From positions 310,001 through 374,000 of the forward strand of contig JAJOHG010000014.1 of NCBI GenBank assembly GCA_021029095.1: 64,000 nucleotides of DNA. Reading direction: 5' to 3'. The translations under genes were made by a program, and so were the position numbers. The notes under the pieces are model-generated. The model saw nothing but the letters and a program-made list of their open reading frames with translations, made no database searches and was not told the DNA's origin. Source of the stretch: Phellopilus nigrolimitatus (Eukaryota > Basidiomycota > Agaricomycetes > Hymenochaetales > Hymenochaetaceae). Below are positions 24,619 to 36,247 of the stretch, piece by piece. Positions within the stretch are counted from its first letter, which is position 1, and each line of letters starts with the position of its first letter.

Positions 24619-25413
24619 CTACGAGGACGTGGATTGGCGATTCGACGACGAGGAGGGGGAGGGGTAGTCGGACGAGCCAGACTTGGACTGGGGCTGCGCA
24701 AGGGTCTTCTGAGACGCAAGCCAGTGTAGTTTCGGATCGCGCCAGTCCACGACGCGGTAGCTGCTGTGCTCGCCAATGCTAATGTCGTCGTGAGAAGCTG
24801 ATGCGAACATGGCGGACGACAAGCTCCCGGAGGTGTACGTGTTATAGTAACGGCTATTGTCCTGCTGGAGTGCGAGGTCGCCGTCAAACGGGCTCTGCGC
24901 ATCCAGATCGTCGCCGCTCAGCGCGACCGAGGAGCCATCGGAGACGACAGACTCGAAATACATGATGCCGTTGATAGCGCGCGACGTCTGGTCGCACAGC
25001 CATTGTGTATTTCGCTCGATGGACTTGGAGGATTCGACAACTTCAGCCGCTCGAAAACTGCAGAAGGATCCGCGGGGTACCGCTCTTTTTCCTACATGCT
25101 AGAACAAAACAAAACAAAGCAGAAAACGAAACAGAGATTTGGACACCAAGGACGTACCATCAAACGCGCTTGCATGAGACTCAGACTCCAAGCTGTACAA
25201 GGTGTGGAAGTCCTGCACTGTCGACCCGCTCCCGCCGTTCATGACTGTCTTCGTTTTTTGCACGAGTAACCCGGTGTCCCTCGAGCTGACAGTGATGCTA
25301 TCATCCTTCGGCTCGGTGTGCGCCGCCGATGCGAACGAAAGAGACAGCGAAGAGCCGCTGCTATTGCGGTTCTTGTATTTGTCCAAGCTCACGAACGACG
25401 AGGTGTCGGACAA
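24619..25413 (-). pseudogene. N-terminal part of a ZZ-family-like protein, truncated
   Basis: Exon 1 (25413-25158) starts MSDTSSFVSLDKYKNRNSSG and is Ser-rich. A GTACGT...TAG intron leads to exon 2 (from 25091), encoding VVESSKSIERNTQWLCDQTS, AINGIMYFESVVSDG and the repeated TYTSGS..IGEH segment, ending at a stop near 24619 after a Ser-rich tail. No ZZ finger remains downstream in frame; the fingers occur at 21.3-22.6 kb behind the second copy of the repeat. Inference: the original gene was split when the RSC8-like piece came in between. It could still express a short protein. Confidence 0.5.
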
Positions 25414-25689
25414 ACTTAGGCCGTCGTAGTCGACGCATGCGCAGTGTTATGCGCCTGCTTCCAAAGCTGCGTCCGGACATGATGGACTGTGTAGACGAGA
25501 CGGGGAGATTGTTTCGAAACCTCAGGAGCTGGGTTGGACGAGAGCGTGGGAACGAGGGCGAGTGTCCGCCCGATATCGCGTAACAGGACGAAGCAGAACG
25601 TCGATCACAGTTTGCGGCTGTGTTACTACTAATTATTAAATTATAGTCTTTTTGTCGGATGATCTCGGATTTGAGGCATTCACCACTCA

Positions 25690-26086
25690 TCGGTGAATGG
25701 TGAACACCAGTCAAGTCCATTCACCGATCATTGCTCATTAATGGGCTTTTTATTAGACTTGAATAGATAGAATTTCACTGTTCATCGATGACTGGTGAAC
25801 ACTCAAGTCGAAGCACGACGTTCATTGATGATCACTGATGAACAATGAACCCAAGTCCCCATTCATTAATGATCACTAGTGATCACTAGTGAACGATGAA
25901 AACCAAGTGCCCATTCATCGATGATCACTAGTGATCACTAGTGATCATCGATGAATAGCTCGTAGACTTGGTTTTCACCAGTGATCACTAGTGATCACTA
26001 GTGATCATCGATGATCATCGATGATCATCACTATCTCAAGTCTAAGTCCACTATTTTGTCCAGTAACGACCGTCAAAACTTAGTCT
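25690..26086 (-). repeat. Right palindromic terminal repeat block
   Basis: Inverted counterpart of the left block: several ATCGATGAT and ACTAGTGAT units with ACTTGG-type spacers, degenerate forms (CATCGGTGA, ATTAATGATC) on the inner side, and the GACGGTCG/GGACAAAA match at the outer end. Confidence 0.85.
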
Positions 26087-26864
26087 TATTTTTTGGCAAA
26101 AAAGAAAGGTTTCAATGAAAGCCGAAATTGTAATTCGGTTTGTCTGCGAGCTTTGTTCGATTATAATTTCGACTGCCTTTTCTGGACATCCAAAAAGGGT
26201 TGCCGTGCGTAGCACACGTGACTGCCGCAACCCGCGGACATCTCGTCCTCCTCGATGAGTCGCCGTTCGTGTCGTCGCCGTCGTCGCTTGCTACTGGACG
26301 TCATTTCCCTACCAAATTCATAAAAAAAATGCTCTATAAATCTATTGCTATTGTTTGGAGTATCGCTCGCTTTTCGAAGTCGAGAGTACAGCCAGCCGGA
26401 CGTCAGATGTCCATGTCTCGGAATCGTCGCGCTGGGTCTCGGGAAAGTCGAGGATGACTCGGATCAGGATTAGGACATCGACCTATTTCATTTGAGCTAT
26501 CTGCAATGCTAACTCAAGTGACTGGGTGGTACGTCTATGCCAGATCAAATCCGCGTAGGTTGTAATTTCATTGCCTTATCTGAAGGGGCGCTGTCCGAGG
26601 CCTGGGGCACTATCAGTACCAAACTGGGCGTTTATCCAAATGCCTACTTGATCTGTCTCGGAAAGGTGTCTTTTCGAAGTTTGCTTTCTCATGGATTCCT
26701 CTCCCGAAACATCTTCTCGGCTTCCGAAGTCTGTCAACCAACTGTTATTGTGTACCTGCTCCTCCTTCCCGAGGCGATGCTGCTCGTACGCACGGTATAT
26801 AAGACCTTCTCTCTGCGTCGAGTTTCTTAATCTTGCAAACTCAACTCTGAAACAATCCTTTACG
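26087..26864. promoter_or_regulatory. Intergenic region and promoter of the IQ-motif gene
   Basis: No gene recognised. A good TATA box, TATATAAG, lies at 26795-26802, about 60 bp upstream of the start codon at 26865. Confidence 0.6.
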
Positions 26865-28188
26865 ATGCTCTGTACCTCGACTTCATCCTCAAGCACCGAC
26901 GGGATCTCCAACGGAATGCGAAGGAACAATGCGACTTTCCAAAAGCCCGCCCTTCTTACTACCCAGCGTGAACTATACCTTCGTGCCCTCGAGAAGGAAC
27001 ACGAGGAAATCCTCGAGGAGGCCTATGCAAACAAGACGCCTGTGTCCTCGCCATCCGCTTCCTCGCAACGGAATTTCGACGTCGATTACGGAAACTATTC
27101 TGCGCTCGACCACATGAACCATTCGACATACGATGACCGTGGGCGCCAGCATGATTTCCGGGAGACGGTGCGCCAGCGCCAAGCGCGCCTGGAGTTCCTC
27201 CGCCGCCAGGAGTTCGCGCGCAGATTGGCACAGAAGGGTCGCGAGGACAAGACCATGTCCGAATACGCTATTGTGAGCCTTTTCGCTTTCATTCCTATAT
27301 CATTTTCACTAATTTGATGTCTTTTAATAGAAACGATTGCCGCCACCCCGCGGCCGCCTCGCCGAGCGTGTCCTCGCCGCTGTCAAAATACAGCGCGCTT
27401 ATAGAGCACACCGTGCTCTCCTTGATCTTGGCCGGCTGCACACGCGCATCCTAGCGAACACCACGACACCATCCGTTTCTCCATCTTCGTCTTCCCACGC
27501 TTCTGATGAGGACTACGATGATTTTGGCCTCTACGAAAGACGTGCGAAAACGGAACAGCGTGGCCTTCAGGACCGCCTTGCGAAGTTAGGCGCGCTCGGC
27601 GCTACTCTCGACGTTGCGCCGCACACGAAGGATGACCCGCGCGTTTTTCACACGGCGCGTTGCACGGCCGAGGCCCTCCGGCACAAGCTTGAGCAGGCAG
27701 AGAAGCGAGGGCGGGGAATGAATGCGAGCGCAGACATGAAGATGCACAAGAAGGATGGCTCGTACCACGAGGGGAACCTCGGCACGACCTCGAAGGGTGT
27801 TACTGTTTCTGTTTCCTCTGTTTCCCCCGATGACGATGACTTCGGCGGCGAGATTGAGGTAGTAGAGGTGGGCGACGGCGAGGAGGAGTGGAATGACTCG
27901 CTATCGTCGGTATCGGACGACTCAGATTACACAACGGAGGAAAACTTCGCGTGCTATGATGGTGATGGCGACGACGCCACAAGGCACTCGCGAACCGCCG
28001 CGCTCGTTGCGCTTTTCCGTTCTGCAAGCCAGCGACGGCAGTGGTTGCGGCAGACGCAGGCGCAGACTGAGCCGGCCACTCCGAAAGCGAAGGCGAAGAC
28101 GATAGCGAAGGGCCTGCAACGCTGCCCTTCCGTCTCGCGCGTGCCCTCTCTTGGTGCCATTCCCGAAGATGCAGAACGCGAAGAGTAG
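26865..28188 (+). CDS. IQ-motif protein, function unknown
   Basis: Two exons (26865-27272, 27331-28188) give 421 aa. Seen: exon 1 is charged and likely helical (TTQRELYLRALEKEHEEILE; RQRQARLEFLRRQEFARRLA). Right after the intron comes an IQ motif, AAVKIQRAYRAHRALLDL (about residues 150-167), a calmodulin-binding signature. The rest is disordered and acidic, with SDDSDYTTEE, and the C-terminus is basic. Known: IQ motifs bind calmodulin or light chains. The position of the TATA box supports the start; an upstream in-frame ATG at 26691 lies before the TATA box and was not used. The partner and pathway are unknown. Confidence 0.8.
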
Positions 28189-28547
28189 TCTCCGACAGCT
28201 GTTTTGAACCTCGATTCGGGATCGCATGAAATGGCTCTCGGTTGTTTGTTTGTGTTGGTCTGATACCATTTGCCCTTTCGACTTTCCCCTTCGCTTTTCT
28301 TTTCCTAGCAACCGGCTATCATTATGTTTTGTATCACCGTTGTCATCCGATATCCAATATTTCTGAACAGAACGAAAGTTTGAGAAGTAACAGCGGTCAC
28401 ACTCAGCCACAGTGCTACACGCGCGAGCAGCCACGCACGGTGTGGTGGCTCTCCATTGTTCCTTTCCATTATAAAAACAGTAGCTGTCGAACCAAGACGT
28501 CTATCGCCTCTTTTTTCTTTCACTCACCTCATACTTCCGATCAAAGG
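28189..28547. other. Intergenic, likely promoter of the first coiled-coil paralogue
   Basis: About 360 bp without a recognised gene. A TATA-like TTATAAAAAC lies near 28470, about 75 bp upstream of the next start. Confidence 0.5.
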
Positions 28548-29264
28548 ATGGACAACGAACCTCCTGCCTATAGGCAAGTTGTGATGGCCGACGAGACAAG
28601 CACGCTCAGCGACATGCTCGACTATCCGGAATTCAACTCCAACGCACTAACGTATCTGTCCCGCGAGATCTCTCAAAGCAACGACGTCGACGAAAAGTTG
28701 GCCCTCCGCAGTCTCATGGAAGAAACTCTCAAAATCATGCAGGCTCTTCAGCGTAGTGAACTCATCCACGCGGTGCACGACGACGAAGTGGAAATAATGA
28801 AGAAACGTCTGGAGGAGCTCCATCTGCAGGTGACAGAGAAGGAAGGCAGGATCCGTGCACTGGAGGAGCAGAATGAGGCGTTGAAAAAGGAGTGAGTGTT
28901 GAATGACATCTTTATCCTCGAAATCTACATGTTTTGTTAATGCTGAGCAGACAGGACCTGCTACCGATGCGGCTCTACAACACATACATGCGCTATTCTC
29001 AATTCAGTCCGCTGCGCTTTCCGCCGTGGGTGACTTCCGAACAAGCGGATGGCATGCCCAAACACGTCGCCGACCTGCGGGAGGTCACTGGTGCGTGCTT
29101 TGATTACCTGTGTTTCGATAAATCTCCTCCTTACGCCATGCTCTCTTGGGATAGCGGCGAAGTGTGTCATGATGGAAAAAGTTCTCCGCCTCCCGCACAT
29201 TAAGAAAGCCTCGTTCCAGCAGCGTCGGCAGCGCATTTCAGAGTACCTTGGTGTCCCTCTTTGA
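28548..29264 (+). CDS. Coiled-coil protein of unknown function, tandem paralogue 1
   Basis: Three exons: 28548-28891, from 28951 to the donor GTGCGT near 29091, and from the CGGCGAAG acceptor near 29153 to 29264. Exon 1 ends in a strong heptad region (MKKRLEELHLQVTEKEGRI, LEEQNEALKK). The conserved C-terminal module reads MRLYNTYMRYSQFSPLRFP, EQADGMPKHVADLREVT, then QQRRQRISEYLGVPL. The next gene downstream has the same three-part module with introns at the same positions and phases, so both models support each other. No known domain was recognised; small proteins of this kind seem lineage-specific. Confidence 0.75.
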
Positions 29265-29892
29265 TATCTCTTGAGGTCCACACTTTCTTTCTCGAACAAG
29301 ATGGCATGTACGTAATAACGTATTTCTTTGTATTTTATAATCCAAGCTGCATTTCCATAGTCCTTTTGGTCGCGCCGAGTTTCAAAGGACTCGCACAAAA
29401 TGACTTTGGGAGGCAAACACTTACGTAAAGCACAATGTGGCTGGTAGATAAGTGATACACTACCATGTAATGAATTAGCGTTTGAAAATACAACCTTATC
29501 AACAGACCTCTTCTAAATAACGCAATACTGATCAGATGGTTTACTTAGGCGAAGAAAAGAAGAGGTTAATATCAATGGTCGTGAGTACATCTAATATTCT
29601 AGATACTCCTACTTCAGAAGTCCACGCTGTATCGGCTAGGTTTAACGAAATGAGCGCAGGTCCGATCTAAAGGATCATAATAGCCATTGCCTCAAGATAG
29701 CGCTCATAAGAGCTTCTACAAGTCCTGGCAACAACGATTTTTATTGGGCCCAGGAAGTCACAGAACTTACATAATACGTAGAAGCCTTACCCAGTGGCAC
29801 AAGCTCTCCTTTACTCTTTAACACTTTTCGGTCTGAAAATATACACTTCTCGCCCTCCAGTTTCTTCACGCATCAGACTTCTAGCCAAAAGG
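29265..29892. other. Intergenic between the two coiled-coil paralogues
   Basis: About 630 bp without a recognised coding feature; it contains the 3' flank of the first gene and the promoter of the second. Confidence 0.5.
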
Positions 29893-30622
29893 ATGGACGA
29901 ACCTCAGATCACGCCTCCCACTCCTGAGCAAATTAAGGTTGCTCAAATGAGACAGTCTCTCCTCGACGGCACCTTCCAGTTGTCCAGCCTCGATGAAGAT
30001 GTCGATGACGACTACTCCTCCTGGTCACAAAAGGTGGAAAAGCATTCCAAGGGATTTCTCACTGAGATGATGAAGATGGTACCCCCGTTTAGGTCGAACA
30101 ACGAGCAGCCTGTGGCAGATGACGCCAGAATCCAGGCGCTGCAGCTCCGTATGGACGAGATGGAGAAGCGGGCGAAGGAAGTTGACCGTGAGCTGGAGGA
30201 GCGAAAGGAGTGAGTGTAGAACACACTGCATGACGTCCAGTCTATTTACTTATTATTTCCACCCGTCTTTTCGGATGATGAACAGACTGGAGCCGATGAG
30301 GCTGTATAATGCCCGCGTCTTCGACGTCGATGCGCTTCGATTCCCGCAGCGTTTGACGCCAGAGCAAGTGGCTGGCATGCCCAAGAATCTCAAGGAACTG
30401 CGTGCGCTCACAGGTGCGTACTTCGGTTGTCTGTTTCTTTATGATGTTTTCCTTAAACCGTTCAACGACTTTTTTTACTTTCCTCAAACAGCGGAGCGAT
30501 GCGATTTCGTAGAGGAGGCTCTTGGCCTCCCGATTCTTGCGAATGTCTCAGTTGAGCAGCGTCACAAGGGCATCGAAGAATACCTGGGCGTCTTTGAAAT
30601 TCCCCGCACCACGTCTGCTTGA
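29893..30622 (+). CDS. Coiled-coil protein of unknown function, tandem paralogue 2
   Basis: Exon 1 from 29893 (MDEPQITPPTPEQIKVAQMR) ends GAAAGGA|GTGAGT near 30209. Exon 2 starts after ..GAACAG near 30285 (LEPMRLYNARVFDVDALRFP, LTPEQVAGMPKNLKELRALT), and exon 3 starts at the CGGAGCG acceptor near 30492 (RCDFVEEALGLPIL, RHKGIEEYLGVFEIP). A predicted coiled coil (LQLRMDEMEKRAKEVDREL) precedes the shared module. The exon structure is identical to paralogue 1, while the N-terminal sequence is quite different. That pattern suggests that the C-terminal RLYN...EEYLGV module carries the function. Confidence 0.75.
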
Positions 30623-30930
30623 AAACTCGCAGAAATATGTGGAAAGGAGTCGACACTACACTGTTCTACTTGTATTAGTTTTTATGGATTTATGGATGGA
30701 AAATCGTTTGCCAGCCAATAAATCCTTTGTTTCGCGTCTCAAATTGATGTTCTACTTCCGTGTTTTCTCAATACCTAAGACCGTTCAGAATAGGCTCATG
30801 TAACGGGAGAGCTATTTGTTGTCAACGATCCCCCCACCTCCTTCGGCAAAATGGTACAATGATGAATAAGTGCCTTTTCGTCAGGAAGGGAAACTTGAAA
30901 ATGGCCGTGGGCACAGTTAATATTCCAGAT

Positions 30931-32454
30931 TTAATTTACTTCAGAAATCATTTCTGAATCATTTAGATCAATCGGCATGGACGCAGGTCCGATCTCGAGG
31001 TACGAAACACCCATTTCTTCGATTATGCGCAGCTGTGTGGGTGAGAGTTCTCCGCAACCATTTACGTATACTTGTATAAGCGGGCGCGCATTGTCGCCGT
31101 CGTTAGCTGCTGCGCGCTCATTGTCCCTCAGTAGGAGCGCAAGCTCCTCGATGTCAAACGCGTAGCAGGTGAGTAGCACGAGCGTCTTCAGCTTCTGGAA
31201 CGGCAGCTCACGAATGATCGTCTCGTCGAGCAGGCAGTCCTCGAGCCACAGCTGTTCAAGCTCGGGCACGAACGCGAGGCATGGCACTAGTGCGGAGTAA
31301 AAGCAGTCGAAGTCCTCGAGAATGAGACTCACGAGTGGCGGTTGGTTGCGTTCGAGGAAGTGCGCGAGGTGGTCCCACCGATCGCCATGCTCCGTGTTGG
31401 GCGCGCGCCCGGAGAGCGAGAGCTCTTGCAGCTCGGGTGTGGTGAGCACGTCGAGCAGCGGACCGGTGTCGACCCAGTCTGCCCACGAGAGCGAAATTGA
31501 CTTGACATGCGCAAGAGTGACTTCCGGTAGCGCGACGCCGTTTTCGAGATCGATATGCACATCACAGTGGACGAGCAAAGGAAAGGCGGACAACGCGCGC
31601 GCGATATCATGTGTCGTGAGCTCCGTGTAGCCGTTGCGGTCCGTGAGGACGAGCACGGTGAGCGAGGACGCCCAGTGGAGGTACGGCTCGAGCACGAAGG
31701 GGCCGTTTGCGACGCGAGAAGCGCGGATGGTGATCGAGGGCTCGGGTACTATGCCCGAGGAGGGCTCGGACTTTGAATTATCTGGTTGTATATAGGAACC
31801 TGGCCCAGAGGCGGGTAAGACGTTTGGCGGAGTCGTAGGTTCAGCAGCAGCGTACGCAGACCAAAAGTACCATTCCTTTCTGGACGGAAGAGACTTGGTG
31901 CTGGACGCCTGGAGATGCGTCGCGGTGAATGATTCCTTGATGAGGTGCGCGGGGCGATGCCGGCGCGCGGTGCGCACGATCTCCTCGAAGAGAGCATCCA
32001 AGGGATTGAGATACATCCAATTATCTCTGAAGTCGATGTCGATGAAGACGGGGAGTGTACCCGAATGCTCGAGGTAGCGCGTCATGAGTTCGAGCGCAGG
32101 TGGGAGTGCGCGCTGGATCACAACGACTTTCGCGTACGTCCATAGGCACGGAGAGGCGAGCGCGACGGTGCGCCAGTGGTGGCAGACGTGGCTGAGTGTT
32201 AGAGAAAAGCGCGGATCGGAGTACGTTTGGTCTGACTCAGTGGGTACGCACCAGAAGAAGATCTCAGACAAGACTTCCGGAGGTAGAGAATTCGTAAGTT
32301 CCCCCAGGGTGCGTCGGGGCCGAGGAGTTAGGGTTTGTGAGGTCGACAGAGGCTGCGGCGTCTTGGATTGCTCACCCGCATCATCGGAGACATGGAGACC
32401 GGAAAGATCAAGTTCCAACTGATTCTCACTGCTTAGGCGCTGCAATTTTTTCAT
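30931..32454 (-). CDS. F-box protein with leucine-rich C-terminus
   Basis: A single open exon of 507 aa. The F-box is at about residues 54-100: LGELTNSLPPEVLSEIFFWC, then LSHVCHHWRTVALASPCLW, the typical Agaricomycete form. The remainder has LRR-like spacing (LVLTDRNGYTELTTHDIARA; LQELSLSGRAPNTEHG; LEQLWLEDCLLDETIIRELP; LKTLVLLTCYAFDIEEL). Known: F-box proteins are the substrate adaptors of SCF ubiquitin ligases; such intron-poor F-box genes are strongly expanded in mushrooms, and the substrates are unknown. The gene is convergent with the upstream coiled-coil gene. Confidence 0.88.
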   Translation of the reverse strand: MKKLQRLSSENQLELDLSGLHVSDDAGEQSKTPQPLSTSQTLTPRPRRTLGELTNSLPPEVLSEIFFWCVPTESDQTYSDPRFSLTLSHVCHHWRTVALASPCLWTYAKVVVIQRALPPALELMTRYLEHSGTLPVFIDIDFRDNWMYLNPLDALFEEIVRTARRHRPAHLIKESFTATHLQASSTKSLPSRKEWYFWSAYAAAEPTTPPNVLPASGPGSYIQPDNSKSEPSSGIVPEPSITIRASRVANGPFVLEPYLHWASSLTVLVLTDRNGYTELTTHDIARALSAFPLLVHCDVHIDLENGVALPEVTLAHVKSISLSWADWVDTGPLLDVLTTPELQELSLSGRAPNTEHGDRWDHLAHFLERNQPPLVSLILEDFDCFYSALVPCLAFVPELEQLWLEDCLLDETIIRELPFQKLKTLVLLTCYAFDIEELALLLRDNERAAANDGDNARPLIQVYVNGCGELSPTQLRIIEEMGVSYLEIGPASMPIDLNDSEMISEVN

Positions 32455-33504
32455 ACACTTGTAGGAGTTGATTTATAAATGAGAGGATCTACGCTGAAGA
32501 TTGAGATAAGTTGGTCTGAGAGTGTCATGAGCAAAAGCCGAAAAAAAGAAAGAAAGAAAAGCAGGGACTCACTAAAGGAATGACTGTCAGTTGGGGGGAC
32601 GATTGAAGAGAAAGAGGAGCAAAAGGAGCATAGACTCCATGAAGTTGTACAAGGAATATACGTTATGTTTGACTAGCAAACTTGCGCTGTATATGAAATG
32701 TCAATACATTCCCTTTGCGTTCCAACCGATTTGTAAGATTGCTTCGTGAATAAATATTAAAATTATAAATAATTGTTAGCAAAGTCACTGAAAAGGCCGA
32801 GAAGCAGAGGTGCTTTGCTTCTTCATAGCGGAATGTCAGGATAGAAAAATTCTGAGGGACTTGAAGTTTTTGTGAACAAGTCACGGGTCTTAGGTAAGAA
32901 GTCGGAGCGCGAAAGAAAGGCCAAACGTAGGTGAGAATCTGGTGGCAACAGCTCTTACCCGACCGACCTCGAGGCACACCCATCCCGTACGTCCAGCTCA
33001 GCTTATTTGTTCTATCGCTCATCGTCTTGGCCATCTTCGTTTCGGTGAGTTTTCCTTTTTCTCTCCTTCTTTGTCTTTCTTTCCTTCTTTGCTTGTCGCC
33101 CGCGGCGGTGAGCAGCCCCCGCAAAGCAGCCGTTCGATTTCAGTCACTTGACTCGTCACGGAAGGTCCAGGGGTCTGGGCTCGACTCGGGGTGTTTGGCA
33201 CGTTCTGGATGTCCGTTCGCGTCGCGGGAGACGGATGGGCAACGCTGGCTGGCAGGAGTGTATGCTGTCGACGATGGCGGCGACGGGGAGATGGGTCTGG
33301 GAATGATGGGCTCGACGACGGCGTACGGCCGGCTCGTTGTCATGCGCGGCAACCCGACTGCTGCACAGAGGCCCATCTTAAATCGACGGCTGATCGGCAA
33401 TGTTTTTTTCTTCTTTCTCTTTTTGTCGGAATGCTGGTTTGTATGGGCTGACCGTCCCTGTACGTGCAGACCCCCCTTCTCGTAATTCGTCATAGCTTCG
33501 AGGG
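32455..33504. other. Divergent intergenic region between the F-box gene and CDC42
   Basis: About 1 kb. A 184-codon open frame at 32931-33485 was judged chance, as it has no family features and ends just before the CDC42 start. Pyrimidine-rich tracts near 33054-33095 are typical of fungal promoters and 5' leaders. Confidence 0.5.
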
Positions 33505-34320
<816 letters not shown>

Positions 34321-35053
34321 CCTCCTTGCCCGCCTTGCTTGTACGCCTCCGATAATGACTTTCACCACCCGTTCACGACCGGCATCGACGTTATCTTTTA
34401 TTCCATATACCTCTTCACCGCCCCCACCGTCCCCACCCCCGTCCCCACCCCCATCATCATTCCATTTCTTCTATCTCTGTCTTTCGCTTGCTCGTACATT
34501 ACTATGCCCTTTTTTCCTTGGTCTGCGGTCTGCGGCGCGCAGCGGGTGTTCTGTAGTCGTAGGTCGTGTCGCGCGCGGCTGGGGCTGGGGCCGGGGTAGG
34601 TTGTCGCCCGGGGCGCGCCCTCCCCGGACACGGGGCACGGGCATTAGCATGGCCTTGAAATGAACGAGCTTGAGTACTGGCGTCTCGGCCCGCGCGTCCG
34701 TCCACCGTTTTCTGTAATACTTGACTTGACTGGAGGAAATTTGCTTTCATAAATTTCTATATTTCTTTTTCTTTTCTCTCTTTTCTCTGTTTTGTTTGAT
34801 TGTTTGATTGCTTGGTTTGAGATGACGTTACGAGGGAAGCCGAGAAGAGAATCGGATAGAAGCGTTTCGTCTGGAAATGCATTGCGTCGTTGAGTCATCG
34901 GTGCTTATGTAAGCGCCTTGGGAAGGAAGAGAATGAGAAGGAAAATGATGAGAAGAGAAACAGAAGTGAGTAAGGTCAAGACTGCTATCTATACACACCG
35001 AAATCTACATTTATACACACAAGGGAAAGAGATATAAGAAAGGTAGAGTTTTT
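34321..35053. other. Convergent 3' flanks of CDC42 and the DUF202 gene, with a C-rich tract
   Basis: No gene recognised. A low-complexity C-rich stretch with CCCCCACC/CCCCCGTC units lies at about 34419-34456, in the likely CDC42 3' UTR. Confidence 0.5.
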
Positions 35054-35802
35054 TCATGTGGCAGCGACGGCGATGAGCAGGCCACAGAGGACGAGAACGA
35101 GGGCGCCGAGGGCGAACGCGATGGCCCACACCGCGAGCCCTGCGGGAGGGAACTTGCCGTCCAGGAGGGCGCTCTGCGTGCGGAAATAGCGGAGGACACC
35201 TATTGTGTGTGGTTTTAGTTGATTGGTCTTTGAGTAAACGGCAGGTAATGGGTACAGTGAATAAGGATGCACACCTATTGAGAGGACGAACAGCCCGAGG
35301 ACGATGATCGCTGGGCCCAGCCCTTGACCCATGCGCTGGAGCAGGAGCGGGATGCGCGTTGGCGTTAGGGCGAGCAGCTGCACGAGGGCTGATCAAAGAC
35401 AATTTTGGTAAACGCGTCTGTCTCCAAAACAACAGGGGGAAGCAGACACGCACTGACGCCTGCGCCCGCGAGCCCGAGCGAGGTGCGCACGTACGCGAGG
35501 AAGGTGCGCTCGGACGCGAGGTGGTCGCGCGCGACGCTGCCGTTGTTCTCGAGCACAAGGCGCAGGTACCGTCGTCGCCGCCGCTGTCGCTGGGGCGGCG
35601 GGCTCGCGCGCGAGCTCGGCTCTGTGTCCGTCTGCGGGCCCACAGTGCCGGAGTCGATGCTGGGCGGGGGCGTGGACGGGCCTGCGCGCCACTCTGGATC
35701 GGGGTCGCGCTCGTCGTGCTCATCGGCGCTTGTCTCAAGCGAGTTGGCCAGCTCCGCCATGGACGTCGAGCGGGAAGAAGCCATCATTTTCGACTTGGGC
35801 AT
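35054..35802 (-). CDS. DUF202 (YidH-like) integral membrane protein
   Basis: Exons 35802-35454, 35388-35275 and 35199-35054 give 202 aa. Residues 1-75 are disordered, rich in Ser, Pro, Arg and acidic residues. The DUF202 core follows: NNGSVARDHLASERTFLAYV, RTSLGLAGAGV at the start of helix 1, then VQLLAL, helix 2 IIVLGLFVLSIG, and a C-terminal helix 3 AIAFALGALVLVLCGLLIAV. Known: the family (PF02656) also forms the membrane module of the yeast vacuolar transporter chaperone Vtc1, but stand-alone fungal members lack a known role. The first intron donor (GTGCGT) gives the expected AGVTLVQLL join. Confidence 0.86.
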
Positions 35803-36247
35803 CGTCGCGCACCGTCGTCGTCGACAGAAAAGATTTCGGGAAGTGAGACCCGTCTTCGAGTTTCTTGTTCACCGGGGTTTGAAGATAGCTGGCGATTGGA
35901 TAAGCATCGCTCCTTACGTACTGAGAGCGAGAAGTACGAGGATGGCCTCTCAACGTTGAGATGCCGGCGTTTGCAAGACTTTAGGCGACGCAGAAAAAAC
36001 AAATTTGCAAATTGTATCGAGTATGAGATGGAACATAATCAAAGGTATGACGGCGAACGCGATGGTGCATTGCAAGTGTCGCTGATGTAAGCCAATTGCG
36101 CAATGGACTCGTGGGAACAACTATTGTGACTATAATACTAGTCACAACTAGTTATACTACTTTATATGGAAGGCGTGAGCGGGCCAATCCAAAGGAGCCG
36201 GTTTCTCCACCCGTTTCGTTCCTCACCACTCCTTGACATCCTCCATC
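35803..36247. promoter_or_regulatory. Divergent promoter region of the DUF202 gene and NDUFV1
   Basis: 445 bp between two divergent start codons; no gene seen. The small palindromic stretch GTGACTATAATACTAGTCAC lies near 36127. Confidence 0.5.

Larger units (their letters stand above)
22690..24865 (-). repeat. Diverged direct-repeat pair (22690-22865 and 24690-24865)
   Basis: Two stretches in the same orientation share GACGCGGT, GCTCCCGGAGGTGTACGTGT and flanking sequence over about 150 bp with clear divergence. On the minus strand both encode a Ser/Tyr-rich motif like TYTSGS..SA...H...IGEH. They bracket the RSC8/SWI3-like fragment. Confidence 0.7.
20443..26086. mobile_element. Putative 5.6 kb compound element with palindromic terminal inverted repeats and captured gene fragments
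   Basis: Both ends carry arrays of the palindromes GATCATCGATGATC and GATCACTAGTGATC. Because these are self-complementary, orientation was judged from asymmetric spacers. TGGTGAAAACCAAGTC followed by AGCTATTCATCGATGATC occurs at about 20558-20600 on + and in reverse complement at about 25950-25990. GACGGTCG with GGACAAAA a few bases on occurs at 20454-20474 and in reverse complement at 26055-26075. The ends are therefore inverted relative to each other. The interior holds ZZ-finger and RSC8/SWI3 pseudogene pieces and no recognised transposase. Inference: a large non-autonomous, Pack-type DNA element. The exact termini and target duplication were not resolved. Confidence 0.6.

Noticed and set aside
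32931..33485. 184-codon open frame upstream of CDC42
   Set aside because: No motif, low-complexity hydrophobic start from pyrimidine tracts, ends just before the CDC42 start; best explained as promoter and leader sequence.
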